Shown piece by piece: positions 1 to 6,389 of a DNA stretch of 6,389 bases. Position numbers and translations under genes: made by a program. The DNA comes from Gallionellales bacterium UBA7399 (lineage in GTDB: Bacteria; Pseudomonadota; Gammaproteobacteria; Burkholderiales; Gallionellaceae): NCBI GenBank assembly GCA_002470125.1, contig DKNB01000004.1, positions 1 through 6,389 on the forward strand, read 5' to 3'. Position 1 is the stretch's first letter, and each line of letters begins with the position of its first letter. The notes under the pieces are model-generated. The model did no database searches. It was not told the origin of the DNA and saw nothing but the letters and a program-made list of their open reading frames with translations.

Positions 1-1278
1 ACTCGTGATTTACCCCCATCCGTAGAGGTCTTGCGTACTCATTTCCCACAAGTTGAGTTGCATTGCGGAAAGTTTAGCAGCGAATTGCTCGATGGCGTTG
101 ACCTGATCGCCATTAGTCCTGGCGTGCCACTGGACGACCAATTCGTTCTGCTGGCAGCAACGCGCGGCATACAGATAATGGGGGACGTTGAATTATTTAT
201 GCGCTCCCTCCCTCAGCATGGGCGTCCTAAGGTTATTGCCATTACCGGTGCCAATGGTAAGACAACAGTAACCAGCATGGTTGGTGCGATGTGTCGTGCG
301 GCGGGATTGGACACAGAGGTGGCAGGAAACATTTCACCCGCGGTACTGGACGCACTATTGAAACGCCAGGGACGGCAACCAGATGTTTGGGTGCTCGAGC
401 TTTCCAGCTTCCAGCTAGAGGCCACATCCTCCCTCGGCGCTGATGTGGCCACGGTGCTCAACATTAGTGAAGACCATCTTGACCGTTACTCAGACATGGA
501 TGAATACATCAGTGCCAAGGCACGCATCTTTAATGATGACAGCGAAAGTGGCGCTCAGGTGCTCAATAGAGATGACGCAAGAACCATGGGCATGGCGTTG
601 TCAGCCCGCGCCCAGCATTCATTCGGATTGAGCAGCCCACCACTTTCCGATCGTGACTGGGGCGTGGATTTAAGTGACGAGAGCGTGTGGCTGATGCATG
701 GTCAGCGACGCGTGATGAGCGCCAATGATCTAAGGGTGGTGGGCCTACATAATGTAGCCAATGCGTTGGCGGCTCTTGCTTTGTGCAACGTCATAGGCTT
801 ACCGCTGCAGTCTTCGCTGGCCGCGTTGCGGGCTTTTGATGGTTTGCCACACCGCATGCAGCCCGTCGCAGAAATAAATGATGTTATTTATTATGATGAT
901 TCCAAAGGGACCAACGTTGGTGCCACCGTAGCTGCTCTGCAGGGCTTAAAGCGCCCCGCTGTTTTAATTGCTGGCGGGGACGGGAAGGGGCAGAATTTTT
1001 CGCCACTCTATTTTGCGGTCGCCAAGCATGCGCGTGCCGTGGTTCTGATTGGACGTGATGCTGACAAAATAGCTACGGCCCTGGGTGACTGTGGTGTACC
1101 TGTGGTTAACGCACAGGACATGTCAGACGCCGTTCGACAGAGCGCATCTTTGGCGCAACCTGGCGACGCAGTTCTGCTGTCACCAGCCTGTGCTAGCTTT
1201 GATATGTTCCGCAACTACAGTCACCGTGCCGAAGCTTTTGGCGTCGCTGTGGATGCATTGCAAGGGGCTCGAGTATGA
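1..1278 (+). CDS. murD: UDP-N-acetylmuramoyl-L-alanine--D-glutamate ligase MurD (5'-truncated by window)
   Basis: Cytoplasmic Mur ligase that adds D-glutamate to UDP-MurNAc-L-Ala using ATP. The frame is open from base 1 (reading TRDLPPSVEV) and joins the family without a break, so the gene begins upstream and the TTG at 31 is not its start. About 35-45 N-terminal residues (the UMP-binding Rossmann start) are missing; 425 residues are present. Counting from the window edge, visible motifs are the ATP P-loop GANGKTT (83-89), LELSSFQL (132-139), NISEDHLDRY (154-163), the lysine of SAKARIF (173, the expected carbamylated Lys), DDSKGTN (299-305, start of the C-terminal domain) and LLSPACASFDMF (392-403). 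All three Mur-ligase domains are intact except the extreme N-terminus. The TGA overlaps the ftsW ATG. Identification is firm; no frameshift or odd residue was seen. Confidence 0.97.
   Translation, partial: TRDLPPSVEVLRTHFPQVELHCGKFSSELLDGVDLIAISPGVPLDDQFVLLAATRGIQIMGDVELFMRSLPQHGRPKVIAITGANGKTTVTSMVGAMCRAAGLDTEVAGNISPAVLDALLKRQGRQPDVWVLELSSFQLEATSSLGADVATVLNISEDHLDRYSDMDEYISAKARIFNDDSESGAQVLNRDDARTMGMALSARAQHSFGLSSPPLSDRDWGVDLSDESVWLMHGQRRVMSANDLRVVGLHNVANALAALALCNVIGLPLQSSLAALRAFDGLPHRMQPVAEINDVIYYDDSKGTNVGATVAALQGLKRPAVLIAGGDGKGQNFSPLYFAVAKHARAVVLIGRDADKIATALGDCGVPVVNAQDMSDAVRQSASLAQPGDAVLLSPACASFDMFRNYSHRAEAFGVAVDALQGARV
1262..1267 (+). promoter_or_regulatory. Ribosome binding site of ftsW
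   Basis: AAGGGG lies inside the last codons of murD, 7 nt before the ftsW ATG. It supports the ATG that overlaps the murD stop and means ftsW can be loaded by ribosomes finishing murD. Confidence 0.6.
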
Positions 1279-2438
1279 CCACCACAAATCTGATTGGTCG
1301 GCATCAGGTGCTGGAAAAGTACGACGAGGTGTTGTTGTGGATCACGATCGCGCTACTCGTTTTTGGATTGGTTATGGTGTATTCGGCATCGCTTGCCACC
1401 GCTGCAGCGAGTAAATTTACAGGCTTTCAGCCCGCATATTATTTGATACGACACGGCCTGTTTATTTTTATAGGCGTGGCAGCGGGGGTCGCAGCGTTTC
1501 AGGTGTCGTTACAGAACTGGCAGAAGTTGGCACCCTACCTATTTTTTCTGGGCGTTGTGTTGCTTGTCTTGGTCCTTATTCCCGGCATTGGGCACTCTGT
1601 CAATGGTAGTCGTCGTTGGATATCCCTTTTCTCCATCAACCTCCAGCCGTCCGAATTTATAAAATTGTTTGCTGTGTTGTATGCCGCTGATTACACGGTG
1701 CGCAAGAGCTTGATCAAAAATAGACTGAGTCAAGAATTTTTACCAATGTTTGCAGTGATGGCGCTGGTTGGATTTTTGTTGCTGCAAGAGCCGGATATGG
1801 GCGCTTTCGTGGTTATTTGTATGGTTGCGATGTGCATTCTATTTTTAGGCGGCTTTAACATTAAGGTATTTATTGGGTTGGTATTCGCTTTGCCCATAGC
1901 ATTTTCGGCGCTGATTATTTTTTCCCCTTACCGTATGCAGCGTGTGATCGGCTTTATGGACCCATGGTCTGACCCACTGGGCAAGGGTTATCAATTAAGT
2001 CACGCGCTGATTGCATTTGGCCGTGGAGAATGGTTCGGCGTGGGGCTTGGCGGGGGACTGGAAAAATTATTTTATCTGCCGGAAGCCCATACAGATTTTC
2101 TACTTGCAGTGATTGCCGAAGAGCTTGGTTTTATGGGGGTACTTGTAGTAATCCTTTTGTTTGCAGGGCTGATTGTTCGTGCCTTTGCCATCGGTCGTCA
2201 GGCGTCGACTTTAGATCGCCAGTTTGCCGCGCTGGTGGCACAAGGGATCGCTGTGTGGCTTGGCTTCCAGGCGATGATTAACATCGGAGTTAATACGGGA
2301 ATTTTGCCCACCAAGGGGCTAACCCTACCCTTCTTAAGTTTTGGTGGTAGTAGCGTGGTGGTAAGTTGCATTGCTGCAGCGCTGTTGCTTCGAGTTGACT
2401 GGGAAAATAGACGAGCAATGAAAGGTCTTCCGGTATGA
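1275..2438 (+). CDS. ftsW: Septal peptidoglycan glycosyltransferase FtsW (SEDS family)
   Basis: Integral inner-membrane SEDS protein that polymerises lipid II into glycan strands at the division septum together with FtsI. It has 387 residues; E. coli FtsW has 414, and here the cytoplasmic N-terminus before the first helix is short. About ten hydrophobic segments can be read: roughly 19-40, 59-77, 86-104, 126-139, 154-170, 176-193, 197-216, 275-302, 316-338 and 350-373, with the large periplasmic loop at 217-273. Family motifs are VNGSRRWI (109-116), QPSEFIKL (124-131), QEPDMG (171-176), PEAHTDF (269-275, whose Asp274 matches the essential SEDS aspartate), AEELG (281-285), NIGVNTGILPTKG (336-348) and FGGSS (356-360). 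The position between murD and murG and the LPTKGLTLPFLSFGG form favour FtsW over RodA. The start ATG overlaps the murD stop by 4 nt and has a good ribosome binding site. Confidence 0.97.
   Translation: MTTTNLIGRHQVLEKYDEVLLWITIALLVFGLVMVYSASLATAAASKFTGFQPAYYLIRHGLFIFIGVAAGVAAFQVSLQNWQKLAPYLFFLGVVLLVLVLIPGIGHSVNGSRRWISLFSINLQPSEFIKLFAVLYAADYTVRKSLIKNRLSQEFLPMFAVMALVGFLLLQEPDMGAFVVICMVAMCILFLGGFNIKVFIGLVFALPIAFSALIIFSPYRMQRVIGFMDPWSDPLGKGYQLSHALIAFGRGEWFGVGLGGGLEKLFYLPEAHTDFLLAVIAEELGFMGVLVVILLFAGLIVRAFAIGRQASTLDRQFAALVAQGIAVWLGFQAMINIGVNTGILPTKGLTLPFLSFGGSSVVVSCIAAALLLRVDWENRRAMKGLPV
2421..2425 (+). promoter_or_regulatory. Shine-Dalgarno-like site before the ftsW-murG mini-ORF
   Basis: AAAGG near the end of ftsW lies 9 nt before the ATG at 2435, a usual spacing. 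It is weak evidence that the short frame starting there is translated, since purine runs of this size also arise by chance in coding sequence. Confidence 0.35.
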
Positions 2439-2557
2439 GCTCGGTCATTGCAAGAATAATGCGTCGTCCACCTATTTTGATGAATCGTGCCGCCACACAA
2501 TCGGCCGTACACCTGATTTGGATCATCACTGTCTGCAGGGAGCCATCAATAATATGA
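2435..2557 (+). CDS. Putative 40-residue mini-ORF between ftsW and murG
   Basis: I do not recognise this product. The frame is ATG-AGC-TCG to ATA-ATA-TGA, 40 codons plus stop. Its ATG shares ATGA with the ftsW stop (2435-2438), and its TGA shares ATGA with the murG start (2554-2557), so it exactly spans the gap between the two genes. AAAGG lies 9 nt upstream. The peptide has five Arg (7, 10, 11, 18, 35) and one Glu (36), so it is basic, with a short hydrophobic run at 24-34 (AVHLIWIITVC) that is too short for a confident membrane helix. The codons include three ATA, one AGA and one AGG, which argues somewhat against a conserved, well-expressed gene. It could be a small protein, a leader or relay frame that carries ribosomes from ftsW to murG, or a chance frame. 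The murG frame is also open across this gap, so openness alone is weak evidence. Confidence 0.35.
   Translation: MSSVIARIMRRPPILMNRAATQSAVHLIWIITVCREPSII
2537..2542 (+). promoter_or_regulatory. Ribosome binding site of murG, fixes its start
   Basis: AGGGAG lies 11 nt before the ATG at 2554. It supports that ATG over the in-frame TTG at 2518, which would add 12 residues with no family match. Confidence 0.6.
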
Positions 2558-3615
2558 CGCGCAATCTTTTGGTTATGGCGGGCGGGACGGGCGGACATAT
2601 TTTCCCAGCCCTGGCCGTGGCCGACCACTTGCGCACAAAAGGTTGGCGCATTATTTGGCTGGGTGCACCCAAAAGTATGGAGGCCGAGCTGGTTCCTAAG
2701 TATGGTTACGAGATGGTCAAGGTGCGCTTCTCGGGACTGCGCGGGAAAGGGGCTTTGCGCAAACTACTTTTGCCCATCAATCTTTTGTTGGCGCTTTGGC
2801 AGAGCGGCACCGCGTTGCTACGTTACCGTCCCGATGTGGTGTTGGGGATGGGTGGGTACATTACCGTCCCCGGGGGCATTATGGCTGCGTTGATGCGCTA
2901 TCCGCTGCTAATTCATGAACAAAATTCCATTGCTGGGCTGAGCAATAAATTCTTGGCGCGACTATCCAAGAGAGTGCTGAGTGGTTTCCCGCACGTACTT
3001 CCAAGAGCAGAATGGTGCGGCAACCCAGTACGCAAGAGCATTGCCACGCTACCTGAACCGCGGATTCGCCATGCTGCGCGTAGTGGGGCTTTAAATGTGT
3101 TGGTTCTGGGCGGCAGCTTAGGTGCTAAGGCAATTAACGAGTGTGTGCCACAGGCTCTGGCATTGTTGTCACAGGATGAACGTCCCAATGTGTTGCATCA
3201 AACCGGAAGGCAGCACTTGGAAGCGGTGCATGCCGCCTACCAGGGGGTGGCAGTGAGTGCTGAGGTGCACCCATTCTTGGAGGATATGGCGCAATTTTAC
3301 GCATGGGCAGACGTGGTGATTTGTCGTGCTGGCGCCATAACTGTCGCCGAGTTGGCCGCCGCCGGTGTTGCGAGCATCCTGATCCCATTTCCGCTTGCAG
3401 TCGATGACCATCAGTCTGCTAATGCACGCTTCCTTAGTGAACATGATGCGGCGGTGTTGCTGCCACAAGAAAAGCTTAAGCCACAGATATTGGCAAATCT
3501 ATTGCATGGCATTACCAGAGAGAGCGCTCTTTGCATGGCACAGAACGCACGCAAACTGGCAAAGCCTGACGCAATGCTGTGCGTCGCACGGGCGTGTGTG
3601 GAGCTGGCCGAATGA
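2554..3615 (+). CDS. murG: UDP-GlcNAc:lipid I N-acetylglucosaminyltransferase MurG
   Basis: Peripheral inner-membrane GT-B (GT28) glycosyltransferase that transfers GlcNAc from UDP-GlcNAc to lipid I, making lipid II. The ATG at 2554 gives MTRNLLVMAGGTGGHIF, the usual family N-terminus, and 353 residues (E. coli 355). The N-terminal half shows GGTGGH (10-15), a hydrophobic and basic stretch LRKLLLPINLLLALW (68-82) that fits the membrane-contact patch, GMGGY (98-102), HEQNSIAG (121-128) and GNPVR (156-160). The C-terminal half, which binds UDP-GlcNAc, shows GGSLGA (186-191), CRAGAITVAEL (257-267) and DDHQSANA (284-291). Position 281 is Leu where I would expect His in the PFPHAVDDHQ form. The gene is separated from ftsW by 115 nt filled by a mini-ORF whose stop overlaps this start, and its own TGA overlaps the murC ATG. 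Confidence 0.97.
   Translation: MTRNLLVMAGGTGGHIFPALAVADHLRTKGWRIIWLGAPKSMEAELVPKYGYEMVKVRFSGLRGKGALRKLLLPINLLLALWQSGTALLRYRPDVVLGMGGYITVPGGIMAALMRYPLLIHEQNSIAGLSNKFLARLSKRVLSGFPHVLPRAEWCGNPVRKSIATLPEPRIRHAARSGALNVLVLGGSLGAKAINECVPQALALLSQDERPNVLHQTGRQHLEAVHAAYQGVAVSAEVHPFLEDMAQFYAWADVVICRAGAITVAELAAAGVASILIPFPLAVDDHQSANARFLSEHDAAVLLPQEKLKPQILANLLHGITRESALCMAQNARKLAKPDAMLCVARACVELAE
3598..3603 (+). promoter_or_regulatory. Ribosome binding site of murC
   Basis: GTGGAG (core GGAG 3600-3603) sits in the last codons of murG, 8 nt before the ATG at 3612. It supports that start over the in-frame GTG at 3579, which would add 11 residues of no family resemblance. Confidence 0.55.
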
Positions 3616-5024
3616 AACACAAGATTAAACATGTTCATTTTGTGGGTATCGGTGGATCCGGCATGAATGGCATAGCCGAGGTGCTGCTTAACCTGGGTTA
3701 TCACGTGAGCGGCTCTGACACGGCCGACAATTTGGTCACGCAGCGCATGAGTAAGCTTGGTGCGACGATTTACCTTGGCCACTCTGAGCATAATTTAGAA
3801 AACGCCAATGTGGTGGTGGTATCAACCGCAGTGAGCTCGAGCAATCCGGAGGTGCTGGCTGCGCGTTCACGCAATATTCCAGTGGTGCCGCGGGCGATGA
3901 TGCTGGCGGAGCTGATGCGCTTACGCAAGGGAATTGCTGTGGCTGGCACACACGGGAAAACCACTACCACCAGTTTGATTGCAAGCGTGTTGGCCAGTGG
4001 TGGGCTCGATCCAACCTTTGTGATTGGGGGAAGGCTTAACAGTAGTGGCACAAATGCCAAGCTGGGGACTGGTGAATTTATTGTGGCAGAGGCCGACGAA
4101 TCGGATGCTTCATTTTTGTATTTGCAACCCATGCTGGCTGTGATTACAAATATAGACGCTGATCACATGGAAACATATGAGCATAGCTTTTTGAAGCTTA
4201 GGCAGGCATTTGTAGAATTTGCGGAACATTTGCCATTTTATGGAATGGCCATAGTGTGTATTGACGATGTCAATGTGCGAGATATTTTGCCCAGTATTAG
4301 CAAGCCAGTTACGACTTACGGCTTTGCTGAGGAGGCGCAAATTCGTGCAGTGAATGTGGTGCATCAGGATGGCAAGATGCGCTTTACTGCCCTCTGCCGA
4401 CAGAATGATCAGCCACGTGATCTAGATATCACGCTTAACATGCCTGGCCGACACAATGTACAAAATGCCTTGGCAGCAATCGCTGTTGCGATGGAAGTTG
4501 GCGTGGCAGACGATGCCATCGTAGATGCACTAGATAAATTTGAAGGTGTTGGACGCCGCCTCCAGATTTATGGAGAAATTCCTTTGGCGAAAGGCGGCAC
4601 GGCAACCCTGATTGATGATTATGGCCACCATCCGGTTGAAATATTGGCGACAGTGAATGCTGTGCGTGGAGCATTTGCTGGGCGACGCTTGTTGCTGGCA
4701 TTCCAGCCGCATCGCTATACGCGCACGCGCAACCTGTTCGAAGACTTTGTTGATGTGCTAAGTGAAGTGGACGCCCTGTTTTTGACGGAGGTCTATGCCG
4801 CGGGTGAGGAGCCTATAGCGGCAGCAGACGGACGCGCACTGATGCACGCGCTACGTGTTGCCGGACAAGATAATGCATTATTTGTGGAGCGCGTTACCGA
4901 TATGCCGCAGACCATTTTAGATTTGGCACGGGCTGGCGATGTGATAGTAATCATGGGCGCCGGCTCGATCAGCTCTGTGGCGAGCGCACTAAAAAATATA
5001 GCTATCGGTACGAGCATATCTTAA
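3612..5024 (+). CDS. murC: UDP-N-acetylmuramate--L-alanine ligase MurC
   Basis: Cytoplasmic ATP-dependent ligase that attaches L-Ala to UDP-MurNAc, the first amino-acid addition of the stem peptide. From the ATG at 3612 it has 470 residues, a normal MurC length. Domain 1 (UDP binding) shows VGIGGSGMNGIAE (11-23). Domain 2 (ATPase) shows GTHGKTTTT (112-120), EADESDASF (160-168) and NIDADHMETY (180-189). PGRHNVQNALAA (278-289) and EGVGRRLQ (311-318) lead to domain 3, with DDYGHHPVEI (335-344), FQPHRYTRT (364-372), TEVYAAGEEP (392-401) and MGAGSI (448-453). GIGGSGM and the GHHP motif separate it from MurD, MurE, MurF and Mpl. The start overlaps the murG stop by 4 nt, and the TAA is 2 nt before the murB ATG. 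No key residue is missing. Confidence 0.97.
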   Translation: MKHKIKHVHFVGIGGSGMNGIAEVLLNLGYHVSGSDTADNLVTQRMSKLGATIYLGHSEHNLENANVVVVSTAVSSSNPEVLAARSRNIPVVPRAMMLAELMRLRKGIAVAGTHGKTTTTSLIASVLASGGLDPTFVIGGRLNSSGTNAKLGTGEFIVAEADESDASFLYLQPMLAVITNIDADHMETYEHSFLKLRQAFVEFAEHLPFYGMAIVCIDDVNVRDILPSISKPVTTYGFAEEAQIRAVNVVHQDGKMRFTALCRQNDQPRDLDITLNMPGRHNVQNALAAIAVAMEVGVADDAIVDALDKFEGVGRRLQIYGEIPLAKGGTATLIDDYGHHPVEILATVNAVRGAFAGRRLLLAFQPHRYTRTRNLFEDFVDVLSEVDALFLTEVYAAGEEPIAAADGRALMHALRVAGQDNALFVERVTDMPQTILDLARAGDVIVIMGAGSISSVASALKNIAIGTSIS

Positions 5025-5026
5025 AA

Positions 5027-6010
5027 ATGAATATGACTGAACCAACCAAATTTTTTACGAATCAGTTGCGTGGAACATTGAGATTCAATGTTCCTATGGG
5101 TCGTCACGTTAGTTGGCGTGCTGGTGGTTGTGCGGAACGTGTCTATCAGCCCGCAGATCTGGCAGACTTGATTGTATTTTTGCGCACCGTGCCAGTGCAT
5201 GAGTCGGTAATCGCGGTTGGATTGGGCAGCAACCTTTTAATACGAGATGGTGGTTTGCGTGGCACCGTGCTGTTGCTGCATGCAGCGCTCACCGAAATAA
5301 ATATTGGGACGGACGGATTAATTTATGCACAGGCAGGTGTGCCTGGAGCCAGATTGGCACGCTTTTCTGCGACACACAATTTGGTGACCGCGGAATTTTT
5401 TGCTGGCATACCGGGCACGCTGGGCGGAATGTTGGCAATGAATGCTGGCTGTTATGGGGGCGAAACCTGGGGCGTGGTGGAGAGTGTGCAAACATTGACC
5501 CGCAGTGGGGAGCTTCTTAGCCGCACACCAAATGATTACGAGATTGGCTATAGGCATGTTGCGCTTAAATACAAGACTGATCCGCGCAGTCAGCCTAGCT
5601 CAAAAATTGTGGGCGACACACATTCTTGGCCAGAGGAACTCTTTGTCGCTGCGAAGTTGCGTTTGCCGGCCGGTGATGGCGAAATCGCTCGCCATAAAAT
5701 CAAGGCCCTGCTATCTCGCCGTATTGCTGCTCAACCGTTAAGCCTTCCAAATGCCGGCTCAGTGTTTCGCAACCCACCCAATGATTACGCTGCACGCTTG
5801 ATTGAACAGTGCGGATTAAAGGGTTGCCAAATTGGAGGTGCACGGGTATCAGAGCGGCACGCTAATTTTATTGTGAATGTGGGCGGAGCATCGGCGACGG
5901 ATATAGAAAATTTAATCAACAAGGTTCAGGAAAGCGTTGAACACGAGATCGGTATTTGTCTGCACCCAGAGGTGAAAATAATGGGTGAGCACGTAGGTAA
6001 TTATGAATAA
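5027..6010 (+). CDS. murB: UDP-N-acetylenolpyruvoylglucosamine reductase MurB
   Basis: FAD- and NADPH-dependent cytoplasmic reductase that turns UDP-GlcNAc-enolpyruvate into UDP-MurNAc, the step before MurC. It has 327 residues. The FAD-binding region shows RAGG (31-34), GLGSNLLIRDGG (65-76) and AGIPGTLGGMLAMNAGCYGGE (126-146 overall). Catalytic positions by family comparison are Arg176 of GYR, Ser245 of AGSVFRNP and Glu315 of HPEVKIMG. GGARVSERHANFIVN (270-284) is the conserved substrate-domain stretch. Between GYRHVAL (174-180) and ELFVAAKLRL (204-213) there is a longer polar loop (about 181-202) than I expect. The start may be ATG 5027 or the in-frame ATG 5033. Neither has a strong Shine-Dalgarno (only ACGAG at 5010-5014), so expression may rely on ribosomes ending murC 2 nt upstream. 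The C-terminus overlaps ddl by 8 nt. Confidence 0.96.
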   Translation: MNMTEPTKFFTNQLRGTLRFNVPMGRHVSWRAGGCAERVYQPADLADLIVFLRTVPVHESVIAVGLGSNLLIRDGGLRGTVLLLHAALTEINIGTDGLIYAQAGVPGARLARFSATHNLVTAEFFAGIPGTLGGMLAMNAGCYGGETWGVVESVQTLTRSGELLSRTPNDYEIGYRHVALKYKTDPRSQPSSKIVGDTHSWPEELFVAAKLRLPAGDGEIARHKIKALLSRRIAAQPLSLPNAGSVFRNPPNDYAARLIEQCGLKGCQIGGARVSERHANFIVNVGGASATDIENLINKVQESVEHEIGICLHPEVKIMGEHVGNYE

Positions 6011-6389
6011 TAAATATCTTACCCAGCAATCAAAGCACCCCACCCAGCATGGAAAGGTTGCAGTTTTGTATGGCGGCTCTTCTGCAGAGCGCGACATCTC
6101 GATCCAGAGTGGTACGGCAGTTTTGGGGGCACTATTAAAGAGCGGGGTTGACGCGCACCCATTTGATCCATCCGAGCAAGGCGTGCATAAGCTACTAGAA
6201 AATGGATTTCAGCGCGCCTTTATTGTGTTGCACGGACGCCTCGGTGAAGACGGAACGATACAGGGTGCGCTGGAGTTGATGGGCATGCCCTATACGGGCA
6301 GCGGAGTGCTGGCATCAGCGCTGGCCATGGACAAGTGGCGTAGCAAATTGGTGTGGCAGGCCGCAGGGCTGCCCACCCCAGACTATGAG
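6003..6389 (+). CDS. ddl: D-alanine--D-alanine ligase Ddl (3'-truncated by window)
   Basis: ATP-grasp ligase that joins two D-Ala to make the dipeptide used by MurF. The ATG at 6003 lies within the last codons of murB (8-nt overlap, ATGAATAA), with a short AGG at 5995-5997. 129 codons are present before the window ends, about 40% of a normal Ddl of roughly 300-320 residues. The visible part is the N-terminal domain: GKVAVLYGGSSAERDIS (17-33, whose Glu in SAER matches the first-D-Ala site residue), FIVLHGRLGEDGTIQGALE (about 73-91), MPYTGSGVLASALAMDKWR (about 94-112) and QAAGLPTPDYE at the edge. The first 16 residues (NNKYLTQQSKHPTQH) are polar and longer than in E. coli DdlB, but no other start codon lies before GKVAVL. 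In the dcw context this is the ddlB position, with ftsQ expected downstream. Confidence 0.95.
   Translation, partial: MNNKYLTQQSKHPTQHGKVAVLYGGSSAERDISIQSGTAVLGALLKSGVDAHPFDPSEQGVHKLLENGFQRAFIVLHGRLGEDGTIQGALELMGMPYTGSGVLASALAMDKWRSKLVWQAAGLPTPDYE

Noticed and set aside
873..892. AT-rich inverted repeat AATAAAT-gatgtt-ATTTATT inside murD
   Set aside because: The 7-bp AT-only stem is weak, has no T-run after it, and encodes the conserved strand leading to DDSKGTN; it is not a credible terminator.
31..1278. MurD starting at the TTG at 31
   Set aside because: The frame is open to base 1 and the ten residues before it continue the family sequence, so the true start lies outside the window.
2518..2553. 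N-terminal extension of MurG from the TTG at 2518
   Set aside because: The 12 extra residues resemble nothing in MurG. The ATG at 2554 gives the standard MTRNLLVMAGGTGGH start and has AGGGAG upstream.
2198..2628. Reverse-strand open frames of 104 and 112 codons across the ftsW-murG junction
   Set aside because: They lie mostly opposite conserved ftsW and murG codons, show no family motif, and look like antisense shadows.
3579..3611. N-terminal extension of MurC from the GTG at 3579
   Set aside because: It would add 11 unlike residues and overlap murG by 37 nt. ATG 3612 fits the family and the ATGA junction.
3134..4132. Several reverse-strand open frames of 71-126 codons opposite murG and murC
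   Set aside because: They are composition-driven antisense frames with no recognisable motif, opposite well-conserved coding sequence.
5531..5789. Repeated 10-mer AATGATTACG at 5531-5540 and 5780-5789 in murB
   Set aside because: Both copies encode the short peptide NDY in unrelated contexts; a 10-bp match within one gene is readily explained by chance.

Overview
The window is a gap-free, single-strand (+) segment of the division and cell wall (dcw) cluster. The gene order is murD (5' end cut by the window), ftsW, murG, murC, murB, ddl (3' end cut by the window). This order is the standard one in Beta- and Gammaproteobacteria. Protein details such as the MurG VDDHQSANARFL stretch, the Ddl GSGVLASALAMDKWR stretch and FtsW NIGVNTGILPTKG, together with a base composition near 50% GC judged by eye, suggest a betaproteobacterium, possibly of the Nitrosomonadales type. 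That placement is inference from remembered family members, not from a search.

Layout: murD occupies 1-1278, ftsW 1275-2438, murG 2554-3615, murC 3612-5024, murB 5027-6010 and ddl 6003-6389. Three murein ligase or synthase steps (MurB, MurC, MurD) build the cytoplasmic UDP-MurNAc-peptide, and Ddl supplies D-Ala-D-Ala for the pentapeptide. MurG converts lipid I to lipid II at the inner membrane face. FtsW is the SEDS glycosyltransferase that polymerises lipid II at the septum. Genes are joined by stop/start overlaps (ATGA at murD/ftsW and murG/murC, 8 nt at murB/ddl) or a 2-nt gap (murC/murB), so one polycistronic message with translational coupling is the natural reading. I saw no internal terminator and no convincing promoter, tRNA, repeat array or mobile element.

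The one place the cluster departs from a plain tight operon is the 115-nt stretch between ftsW and murG. It is exactly filled by a 40-codon open frame (2435-2557). Its ATG overlaps the ftsW stop (ATGA), its TGA overlaps the murG ATG (ATGA), and it has its own Shine-Dalgarno-like AAAGG. It may be a small unrecognised protein or a translational relay that keeps ftsW and murG coupled; chance is not excluded. Everything else is ordinary, well-conserved core-genome sequence, and I found no evidence of a novel defence, mobile or biosynthetic system.
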